Below, piece after piece: positions 54,379 through 64,000 of a stretch of DNA of 64,000 nucleotides. The notes under the pieces were generated by a model that made no database searches, was not told the DNA's origin, and saw only the letters and a program-made list of their open reading frames with translations. A program made the translations under genes and the position numbers. Source of the DNA: Denitromonas iodatirespirans (GTDB lineage Bacteria > Pseudomonadota > Gammaproteobacteria > Burkholderiales > Rhodocyclaceae). Numbering within the stretch: position 1 is the first letter of the stretch; each line of letters opens with the position of its first letter. The DNA lies in the NCBI RefSeq assembly GCF_018524365.1, contig NZ_JAEKFT010000011.1:85000-148999 (forward strand). The letters run 5' to 3'.

Positions 54379-54990
54379 TCAGCCCCCGCGCTCGCGCGCG
54401 ATGCAGCGCTCGATCTGATGCTTGGGCACCCGCTGGAGTTTGCGCAGCAGCTCGACCGACACATGCGGCAGCTGGTGGCGCTCCCGCAGCTCGTCCGTCA
54501 GGCGCAGCAGCAGACTGGCGGCCATTTCGGCGTCGGCGAGTGCGCGGTGGTAGCGGCCGGCGACCGGCAGATTGGCGTACTCGACCAGGGCGCCCAGTTT
54601 GTGGCTCGGCGCCTGCGGCAGGAGCCGGCGCGACAGCAGCAGCGAGCAGACGAAATCCTGCCGCCGGGTGCGTGTGGTGCGGGCCAGCTCGGCATCCCAG
54701 AACTTGCTGTCGAAGGACGCGTTGTGCGCCACCAGCGGGTAGTCGCCGACGAAATTGGCGATCTCCCGCATCACCTGAGCGGCCGGCGGCGCGCTGCGGA
54801 CCATCGCGTTCGAGATGCCGGTCAGCGCCTCGATGAAGGGCGGGATGCTCACCCCGGCGTTCATCAGGCTCTGGTAGCGGTCGACCACCTGGCCGTCGGC
54901 CACGATCACCGCCGCCACCTCGGTGGCCCGGTCGCCCTGCGCGGGCGACAGCCCCGTCGTTTCAAAGTCGATGACAGCCACGACTTCCAT
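54379..54990 (-). CDS. DnaQ-like 3'-5' exonuclease (DEDDh)
   Basis: 203 residues. Exo I VIDFETTGLSP (Asp8, Glu10), Exo II LVAHNASFDSKFWDAE (Asp near 94), Exo III YHRALADAEMAASLL (His and Asp near 150-155). This is the DEDDh fold of DNA polymerase III epsilon or RNase T relatives. No beta-clamp motif or polymerase-binding tail is obvious, so a stand-alone nuclease is likely. The DUF5710 gene is 9 bp upstream on the same strand. Confidence 0.9.
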   Translation of the reverse strand: MEVVAVIDFETTGLSPAQGDRATEVAAVIVADGQVVDRYQSLMNAGVSIPPFIEALTGISNAMVRSAPPAAQVMREIANFVGDYPLVAHNASFDSKFWDAELARTTRTRRQDFVCSLLLSRRLLPQAPSHKLGALVEYANLPVAGRYHRALADAEMAASLLLRLTDELRERHQLPHVSVELLRKLQRVPKHQIERCIARERGG

Positions 54991-54999
54991 GCGCCCCTC

Positions 55000-55311
55000 C
55001 TATGCCGACAGCGCCGTTGCCCGGCACGCGTCGCACACCTCCCACGGCGGGCAATCGCACACGCGCGGCTGCTCGACATAGAGGCGGCCGACCTGGACCT
55101 TGCTGGCGATGGACTGGCGCTTGGCGGCCACCGGCTTGCGTGCCGGCGCGTCGCCGGCCGTGCCGTCGTCGGGCGTCGGCGACCACCGGGCAAAGGGCGC
55201 CGGGTCGGCCTTGCCGTCGATGTACCAGGTCTTGCGGCCCGCGTCCCAGCGGGCACCGAGCTTCTTGGCCTGGTCCTTTTCGGCGAAGGGGACCTTCAGA
55301 TTCAGCCTCAT
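55000..55311 (-). CDS. DUF5710 domain protein
   Basis: 103 residues. The N-terminal DUF5710 segment reads LKVPFAEKDQAKKLGARWDAGRKTWYI (residues 4-30), a small DNA-processing-associated domain seen in primases and nucleases. The C terminus has CDCPPWEVCDAC, four cysteines that could bind zinc. Overlapping operon structure with the exonuclease suggests a joint role in nucleic acid handling (inference). Confidence 0.82.
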   Translation of the reverse strand: MRLNLKVPFAEKDQAKKLGARWDAGRKTWYIDGKADPAPFARWSPTPDDGTAGDAPARKPVAAKRQSIASKVQVGRLYVEQPRVCDCPPWEVCDACRATALSA

Positions 55312-55397
55312 GGCGTTCTCAAGCGAGTGTGGGTGTGGCGGGCATTATAGGGCGCGCCCGCCCGGCCTCGCCCGCCGGCGACACGCCGACGCCGCCA

Positions 55398-55427
55398 TTG
55401 ACACGCCCCGGAGCCTGGCAGTAGCCT
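55398..55427 (+). promoter_or_regulatory. Probable promoter of the B12-riboswitch transcript
   Basis: TTGACA (55398-55403) and TAGCCT (55422-55427) are separated by 18 bp. The -35 is perfect and the -10 weak; the expected start near 55434 is at the beginning of the riboswitch. Confidence 0.55.
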
Positions 55428-55431
55428 GCCG

Positions 55432-55614
55432 GCCTGTTCATGGTTGTTTGCCGACAACGGCAGACATGAAAAGGGAATCCGGTGCCACGCCCAGCGTGAA
55501 TCCCGGAGCTGCCCCCGCAACTGTAATCGGCGAGTCTCGCGCCCCCTCATGCCACTGGAGTGTTCTCCGGGAAGGCCGGCGCAAGGCGATGACCCGTGAG
55601 CCAGGAGACCTGCC
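55432..55614 (+). ncRNA. Cobalamin (AdoCbl) riboswitch
   Basis: Conserved B12 elements are in order: a GCCGACAACGGC hairpin, GGGAATCCGGTG, CGGAGCTGCCCCCGCAACTGTAA, a variable arm, GCCACTGG, CCGGGAAGGCC, GGCGATGACCCGTGAGCC and the terminal AGGAGACCTGCC. All major core boxes including the B12 box are intact. It lies upstream of thioesterase-GNAT-nrdA-nrdB on the same strand, 170 bp before the first gene. Confidence 0.95.
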
Positions 55615-55750
55615 ATGCACATCCCTTCAACATTTTGGGGCGGGGTGTCCCTGACAAGAGGCATGGCTCACACCATTTCACTTGCTCGTTTTGCTGATGG
55701 TTCGGTGCCGCGCGACTGTGTCGCGTGGCTGCGCGCTTGCGCCCGTCCGT

Positions 55751-55782
55751 CGGAGATCCGCCCCGCCCGCACCGGATCTCCG
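55751..55782 (+). promoter_or_regulatory. Hairpin next to the thioesterase start codon (expression platform?)
   Basis: CGGAGATCCG (55751-55760) pairs perfectly with CGGATCTCCG (55773-55782). The hairpin ends 2 bp before ATG 55785 and has no T tract. It covers the region where the ribosome would bind, so it may be a translational on/off element for the cobalamin riboswitch. That link is inference. Confidence 0.6.
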
Positions 55783-55784
55783 CC

Positions 55785-56588
55785 ATGCCTGTCGACACCT
55801 CTCCCGCCACTGCGCTGAGCGCCCCCGGCCTGCCGGCCGATGCCCCCAGTACCCGCATCCAGGACATCGTCTTTCCCGAGCAGTCCAACCACCACGGCAC
55901 CCTGTTCGGCGGCGCCGCGCTGGCCATGCTCGACAAGCTGGCCTTCATCCTCGCCAGCCGCTGCCTGCGTCGCACGGTAGTCACCGCGGCGGTCAGCCGG
56001 CTCGACTTCCTGGCGCCGATTCGCGCCGGCGATCTGGCCGATGCCACCGGCCGCGTGGTCCGCCGCGGCACGCGCTCGCTGGAGATCGAGGCCGAGCTGT
56101 TTGCCGAGCACCTGCACACCGGCGCGCGCACCCGCTGCCTGAGCGGGCACTTCACCATGGTGGCCACCGGCACGCCCAGCGCGGCCGCGCCGGCCGGCGC
56201 CATGGCCGACTCGCCCGACATCACCCGCATCGCCGAGATCGTCTTCCCCGGCCACACCAACCATGACGGCATCCTGCATGGCGGCCCGGCCTTGTCGTGG
56301 CTGGCCAAGGCCGCGCTGGTGGCCGCCAGCCGGCGCGCCCGCCGGGCGCTGGTGATGGCCAGCTCCGAAAAGCTCGATTTCGTCGCCCCGGCACGCAGCG
56401 GCGACATCGCCGAGATCAGCGCACGTGTCGAGCGTGTGGGCCGCAGCTCGCTCACCGTGGCCACCGAGCTGCATGCCGAATCCCCGCTGAGCGGCGAGCG
56501 CCGCCTGTGCACGCGGGCTGGCTTCGTCTTCGTCGCCGTCGACACGGCAGGCCGGTCCACGCCGATCGATTCGGCAGTGGCGCGATGA
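55785..56588 (+). CDS. Double-hotdog acyl-CoA thioesterase
   Basis: 267 residues with two hotdog repeats. Each carries the YciA/BFIT signature: IVFPEQSNHHGTLFGGAALAMLDKLAFILASR (near residue 25) and IVFPGHTNHDGILHGGPALSWLAKAALVAASR (near residue 150). The first repeat has the catalytic Asp in MLDKL; the second has Ala-Lys in the equivalent place. Such enzymes hydrolyse acyl-CoAs to free acids and CoA. ATG 55785 follows the conserved-hairpin leader; no strong Shine-Dalgarno site is exposed. It is the first gene after the cobalamin riboswitch and overlaps the GNAT gene by 4 bp. Confidence 0.88.
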   Translation: MPVDTSPATALSAPGLPADAPSTRIQDIVFPEQSNHHGTLFGGAALAMLDKLAFILASRCLRRTVVTAAVSRLDFLAPIRAGDLADATGRVVRRGTRSLEIEAELFAEHLHTGARTRCLSGHFTMVATGTPSAAAPAGAMADSPDITRIAEIVFPGHTNHDGILHGGPALSWLAKAALVAASRRARRALVMASSEKLDFVAPARSGDIAEISARVERVGRSSLTVATELHAESPLSGERRLCTRAGFVFVAVDTAGRSTPIDSAVAR

Positions 56589-57076
56589 TCGCCGTCACCC
56601 GCCTCGGCCCGGCCGACGGGCCGCGCCTGTGCCGCCACCTGCAGGCGCTCGATGCCGACGACCGCATGCTGCGCTTCGGCCACGCCCTCGACGACGACGG
56701 CATCACCCGCTACGTGGCGCGGATCGACTTCGCGCGCGACACGGTGATCGGCATCGAAAGCGCCGACGGCACACTGGCCGCGCTGGCGCACCTGGGCGTG
56801 CGCGCCGGCCGGGCAGATTTCGGTCTCAGCGTGCTCCCCGCCTACCGGGGCTGCGGCCTGGGCTGGCGCATGTTCAGCCGGGTGGTGGCCTGCAGCCGCC
56901 GCGTAGGGGCGACCGAGCTGGTCTGCCAGAGCGCCAACCCCGCCGTGGTGCACATGGCCGCCGTGTTCGGCTTCCGGCGCCTACTGGCCGATCCGGCCGC
57001 CGCGCTGGTGCTGGCCCTGCCCGATCCCGCGCCCGCCCCCCACCCCCTTACGAACCCCGCCGACGCCCTCGCCTGA
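56585..57076 (+). CDS. GNAT family N-acetyltransferase
   Basis: 163 residues. Motif A is FGLSVLPAYRGCGLGWRMFSRVV (near residues 79-101, RGCGLG acetyl-CoA loop); NPAVVHMAAVFGFRRL is motif B. The N-terminal GITRYVARIDFARDTVIGIE resembles acetyltransferases fused to acyl-CoA synthetases. Substrate unknown. Coupled to the thioesterase start/stop overlap and 34 bp before nrdA, so part of the riboswitch-led operon. Confidence 0.82.
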   Translation: MIAVTRLGPADGPRLCRHLQALDADDRMLRFGHALDDDGITRYVARIDFARDTVIGIESADGTLAALAHLGVRAGRADFGLSVLPAYRGCGLGWRMFSRVVACSRRVGATELVCQSANPAVVHMAAVFGFRRLLADPAAALVLALPDPAPAPHPLTNPADALA

Positions 57077-57110
57077 GGCCGGCCCCCCATCCCCTCAAGG
57101 AGACACCCCC

Positions 57111-61027
<3,917 letters not shown>

Positions 61028-61091
61028 GCTCTGTCGGGCGTCGGGCGTCGGGCGACAGAAAATTTCTCACCCGACGACGCACAATTTTTCA

Positions 61092-61210
61092 ATGAGCTAC
61101 AGGCGCTTTTGTGCGCTGGCCAACGCGACGAACGTGCCGGATCGCACCACCGTGTGGGCCTTCGAGAACCGGATCGGCGTGTCGGGCGCGAACGTTGTGC
61201 GACGGGATTC
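61092..61210 (+). pseudogene. IS5-family transposase remnant
   Basis: MSYRRFCALANATNVPDRTTVWAFENRIG resembles the LSYRRF...PDxTTxWxFRxRLG segment in the N-terminal region of IS5-type transposases. The similarity ends after about 40 codons (GANVV) and no catalytic DDE part is present. Upstream (61035-61055) the sequence GTCGGGC is repeated three times in tandem. Probably a decayed insertion; the rest of 61028-61351 shows no gene. Confidence 0.55.
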
Positions 61211-61351
61211 ACAGAAAGCATCAGGTTATTCGAGGTGCCCTTCAGTTCATGCATTTGCGGTGCTTGCAGCTCCGCCTCGATAGCTGCCGTATGCATGATC
61301 GACGCCATGCGCAGCGTCGTAGGCACTGAGAGCAAAGCGCTTTGCACCCGC

Positions 61352-62473
61352 TCAGCCAGTCTTTAATTCATAGCTGGTACTTCTTCCCCCCGACGCTGAG
61401 CGTTGCAGCACACCCCGCTCAAGCAAATCGTTGATATCTCGCAGCGCGGTGTCTGAAGAGCATTTCGCTAGTGCTGACCACTTGCTGGTGGTGAGCTTGC
61501 CTTCAAACCCGTCCAGCAGGCGGTTGAGCACCTTGATCTGGCGTGCGCTCAAGGTGGTGCCTTGCTGCCGTTGCCAGAATCGGGCCTTTACCAGCACAGC
61601 ATCCAGCATCCCGTGGGCATGACTCACTGCCTCATCCAGCATCTTGAAGAACCACAGCAGCCACTCGGTGACTTCCAGCGTGCCTTTCTGCGTGCGTTCC
61701 AGCATGTCGTAGTAAGCCTTGCGCTCGCGCTGGATCTGCGCGGACAAGCTATAGAACCGCTGTGGGCTGCCGTCGGCACGTGCCAGCAGTAGATCACCAA
61801 TGGCGCGTGCAATGCGGCCGTTGCCATCATCAAACGGGTGCAAGGTAACAAACCACAGATGGCCCAGCCCGGCACGGATCAAGGCCGGCTCAGTGGCCTT
61901 TGGGTCATTCAGCCAAGATAGAAAGCGATCCATTTCGGATGCCAGGGACTCCGCAGGCGGCGCTTCGTAATGCACCTTCTGCCGCCCGAACGGACCTGAG
62001 ACCACTTGCATGGGTCCGTGTGCATCATCACGCCATGTACCGGCGCTGATCTTGCTAAGACCAGAGTATCCGGCTGGGAACAGCGCCGCATGCCAGGCGA
62101 AGAGGCGTTCCGTGGTGAGCGGTTGAGCACTGTTGCTCGTGGCGTCGAGCACCATGTCCACAACCCCCTCAACATGGCGGTCAACGGGTGCGAGAGTACC
62201 GATGTCCACCCCCAGACGGCGGGCGATGGAAGAACGTACCGAAGCGACGTTCAGGTGTTCGCCCTCGATCTCGCTGGTCTTGAGCACGTCATCCGTCAGT
62301 GCAGCCAAGCTGGCCTCATCGCGCAGGCCCATGCCTATGTCGGCGAATCGCCCCAGGAGCAGCCCTTGAGCATGGCTGACCCGTACCATTGGCTCAGCCA
62401 ACGCCGCGAGATCGTAGTGCCAGCGGGGCCAGTCAGAAGCCTGCCAAATGTAGAGATAATCGCCGCTATTCAT
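61352..62473 (-). CDS. Fic family protein with N-terminal DUF4172 domain
   Basis: About 373 residues. DUF4172-type start (YLYIWQASDWPRWHYDLAALA), inhibitory helix with VLKTSEIEGEHL near residue 72 (class II [S/T]xxxE[G/N] motif), and the Fic core HPFDDGNGRIARAIGDLLL near residue 210. That is the full HxFx[D/E]GNGR active site for AMP transfer to Ser/Thr/Tyr of target proteins. The C-terminal winged helix (KLTTSKWSALAKCSSDTALRDINDLLERGVLQRSASGGRSTSYEL) may autoregulate. ATG 62473 or 62497; the upstream CATTCACCGCA is duplicated (62491, 62512) and may be an operator. No antitoxin gene is needed given the internal helix. Confidence 0.9.
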   Translation of the reverse strand: MNSGDYLYIWQASDWPRWHYDLAALAEPMVRVSHAQGLLLGRFADIGMGLRDEASLAALTDDVLKTSEIEGEHLNVASVRSSIARRLGVDIGTLAPVDRHVEGVVDMVLDATSNSAQPLTTERLFAWHAALFPAGYSGLSKISAGTWRDDAHGPMQVVSGPFGRQKVHYEAPPAESLASEMDRFLSWLNDPKATEPALIRAGLGHLWFVTLHPFDDGNGRIARAIGDLLLARADGSPQRFYSLSAQIQRERKAYYDMLERTQKGTLEVTEWLLWFFKMLDEAVSHAHGMLDAVLVKARFWQRQQGTTLSARQIKVLNRLLDGFEGKLTTSKWSALAKCSSDTALRDINDLLERGVLQRSASGGRSTSYELKTG

Positions 62474-62717
62474 GCGGCGATTATGGTGGTCATTCACCGC
62501 ACAGGCAAGCCATTCACCGCAAAAACAGCGTCGAATGAAAAATCATCTGTCGCCCGATGCCGCCCCGGATCGCCGCCGGCAGGGGGCGGCCCGAGGCAAC
62601 CTACTCGCCCGCGCCACTACCGGCGCGGCAACCCGCCCGCGCTTTGGCCTGGCTCAAAGCCGCCGCCGCCGAACTGGGCTAAGATCCGCCACTTTCCGAC
62701 CGCTCTCAGGACCCACC

Positions 62718-63392
62718 ATGAAACGCACCCTGTTTGCCGCCGCCCTGGCGGCCATGACCTTCGGCGCCATTGCCGGCGACGCCCCCGAACTCAACACCCT
62801 GGAGCAGAAAATCGGCTACGGCGCCGGCCTGCAAATGGGCCAGACCCTGATCCAGAGCGGCATGGACATGGACGAAGCCGCCGTCATCCAGGGCCTCAAA
62901 GACGCCCTCGCCGGCCGTGAACCGCGCCTGTCGGGCCGCGACATGCGCGAAGCCTTCGTCATCGGCCAAGAAAAAGCCGACCAGAAAAAGATCGCCCGCG
63001 GCCAGAAAAACCTCGACGAAGGCCGCGCCTTCCTCGCCGAAAACGGCAAGAAAAAAGGCGTCGTCACCACCGCCAGCGGCCTGCAATACAAAGTCATCAA
63101 AGCCGGCACCGGCAAAACCCCCAGCCGCACCGACACGGTCGTCACCCACTACACCGGCAAACTGCTCGACGGCACCGTCTTCGACAGCTCCCGCGAACGC
63201 GGCGAACCCGCCACCTTCGGCGTCAGCCAAGTGATCACCGGCTGGACCGAAGTGCTGCAACTGATGAAAGAAGGCGCCCGCTACGAGGTCTACATCCCCT
63301 CCGACCTCGCCTACGGCACCACCGGCGCCGGCGGCAAGATCGGCCCGAACGCGACGCTGGTGTTTGATGTGGAGTTGATTTCGGTGAAGTGA
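62718..63392 (+). CDS. FKBP-type peptidyl-prolyl isomerase, periplasmic
   Basis: 224 residues. Signal peptide (KRTLFAAALAAMTFGAIAGD, cleavage near 19). An N-terminal Mip/FkpA dimerisation domain (TLEQKIGYGAGLQMGQTLIQSGMDMDEAAVIQGLKDAL) is followed by the FKBP domain from about residue 118: GLQYKVIKAGTGKTPSRTDTVVTHYTGKLLDGTVFDSS, FGVSQVITGWTEVLQLMKEGARYEVYIPSDLAYG, IGPNATLVFDVELI. It speeds proline isomerisation in exported proteins. The 244 bp before it (62474-62717) contain only GC-rich sequence. Confidence 0.95.
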   Translation: MKRTLFAAALAAMTFGAIAGDAPELNTLEQKIGYGAGLQMGQTLIQSGMDMDEAAVIQGLKDALAGREPRLSGRDMREAFVIGQEKADQKKIARGQKNLDEGRAFLAENGKKKGVVTTASGLQYKVIKAGTGKTPSRTDTVVTHYTGKLLDGTVFDSSRERGEPATFGVSQVITGWTEVLQLMKEGARYEVYIPSDLAYGTTGAGGKIGPNATLVFDVELISVK

Positions 63393-63555
63393 GGGTGTTG
63401 GTGTTGCTCCTTGGGGCCCCACGGTTACGCGGGGCTCCTTGATTGACGACTAGTAGCTGGTACGCCGATACTCCTCAGATGACGTGCAATTTTCTTTCCG
63501 TGCAGCCTTTGCGGCTATGGCTGCAGTTCTTGGCGTTTCACCGCGTGGAGACTTC

Positions 63556-63769
63556 ATGAGTAGCGACAGTAGGCAAGTAAAGTTTTCTGTCGATACGCAC
63601 TTGTTCCGTGAGCTGGGGGAGCTTCTCGTTGGACGAGAGTCGACCGCACTAATCGAGTTGGTTAAAAATGCGTACGACGCCGACGCGACGGAAGTAACCG
63701 TTTTTGGTGAGAACATTGGCGATCCGATACGTGGGGTAATTCGGATATCGGACAACGGTGTCGGAATGA
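63556..63769 (+). pseudogene. GHKL ATPase (HSP90-like) gene cut by an IS256 element
   Basis: The first 71 codons encode a GHKL ATP-binding domain: LVGRESTALIELVKNAYDADATEVTVF is the N box with Asn38, and ISDNGVGM is the G1 box (residues 64-71). GGAGACTTC precedes ATG 63556. Right after Met71 the sequence changes to the IS left end and the frame stops at 63793. The intact gene would be several hundred codons. Such stand-alone HSP90-like ATPases are often in defence or mobile loci. The local GC is lower than upstream genes, suggesting acquisition. Confidence 0.8.
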
Positions 63770-64000
63770 GAGCCTGTCAGAAATTTTGTGTTTGAGGCAT
63801 ACCATGTGAGCAAGGAGCATGTATGCCAAGAAAGACCAGCAAGAAGGGCAGTGGGGCTGCCCTGCCGTCCATTCCGAAAGAGCTGATCGATGGATTCGTC
63901 AGCGGACCGATGAGTGCCGAGGCGATCAATGCAGCCTCAATGGCGTTCAAGAAGGCGCTGATCGAGCGGGCACTGGGCGCCGAGATGAGCCATCACCTGG
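63770..64000 (+). mobile_element. IS256-family insertion sequence, left end (runs off window)
   Basis: GAGCCTGTCAGAAATTTTGTG begins the element immediately after the last codon that fits the interrupted GHKL frame. An IS256-type transposase starts 53 bp inside. The right end is outside the window, so the far inverted repeat and target duplication cannot be tested. Confidence 0.75.
63823..64000 (+). CDS. IS256-family transposase, N-terminal part
   Basis: 59 codons to the window edge: MPRKTSKKGSGAALPSIPKELIDGF, then AFKKALIERALGAEMSHHL. The KxxxERALxAEMxxHL pattern is the hallmark of IS256 (MULE-type) transposases just before their DDE core. GCAAGGAGCATGT precedes the ATG. The gene is cut only by the window end. 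Confidence 0.88.
   Translation, partial: MPRKTSKKGSGAALPSIPKELIDGFVSGPMSAEAINAASMAFKKALIERALGAEMSHHL

Noticed and set aside
55615..55818. 67-codon frame starting at the end of the cobalamin riboswitch
   Set aside because: Begins inside conserved riboswitch RNA, overlaps the thioesterase start in another frame and lacks a ribosome site or homology. A leader peptide remains possible but unsupported.
61035..61055. Three tandem GTCGGGC units as a CRISPR-like or iteron array
   Set aside because: Only three 7-bp units with no spacers; too short for any array, probably slippage beside the transposase remnant.

Overview
The window reads as chromosome of a high-GC betaproteobacterium. Strong GC3 bias, the dapF-DUF484-xerC and ruvA/ruvB neighbourhoods, PutA, nrdAB and the malonate decarboxylase cluster all fit Rhodocyclales (Azoarcus/Thauera-like). 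That assignment is inferred from gene content, not from a marker gene. No rRNA, tRNA or CRISPR array was recognised.

Layout. 0.1-5.9 kb: HAD phosphatase, GST, ruvA, DUF4442, GNAT, ruvB, a Gly/Cys-tailed protein, a GDSL hydrolase and a small membrane protein. 5.9-8.5 kb: a 157-bp inverted-repeat element, a near-perfect 34-bp TetR-type palindrome, and a ferritin-like di-iron protein with a 2Fe-2S/FAD reductase, ended by a strong terminator. 8.5-16 kb, mostly minus strand: DUF2249, spermidine-synthase-like protein, zapG, rlmI, xerC, DUF484, dapF and an Lrp regulator. Two small non-autonomous elements lie here: one splits a DUF2242 gene, the other sits exactly at the DUF484/xerC junction. 16-27.6 kb: tyrR with its own TyrR box, two LpxL-type acyltransferases, a SAM-II riboswitch plus terminator ahead of metK, an EamA exporter, a histidine phosphatase, YbjQ, DinB, ruvC and lutABC. 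27.6-34 kb: an unrecognised 977-residue protein bracketed by inverted REP-like repeats, LysR, a second GDSL hydrolase, an aldo/keto reductase and an Lrp regulator. 34-44.3 kb: putA, an alanine/sodium symporter gene broken by an in-frame amber codon, usp, acpH, LysR, an AhpD-like protein, and acuI with a TetR regulator under twin operators. 44.4-54.3 kb: a minus-strand operon of TRAP transporter dctPQM followed by mdcACDEGBH (malonate uptake and decarboxylation), divergent from a GntR regulator. 54.4-61 kb: a DnaQ-like exonuclease, DUF5710, then a cobalamin riboswitch leading a thioesterase-GNAT-nrdA-nrdB operon. 61-64 kb: a transposase remnant, a Fic protein, an FKBP isomerase, and a GHKL ATPase gene cut by an IS256-family element that runs off the window.

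How the parts work together. The TRAP system imports a dicarboxylate, probably malonate, and Mdc converts malonate to acetate and CO2; MdcB and MdcG make and attach the prosthetic group on MdcC. LutABC oxidises lactate. PutA degrades proline to glutamate. Two riboswitches tie metabolite supply to expression: SAM to metK, and cobalamin to the B12-independent class Ia ribonucleotide reductase. Mobile-element activity is visible as at least two small inverted-repeat insertions, one IS5-like remnant and one intact IS end.
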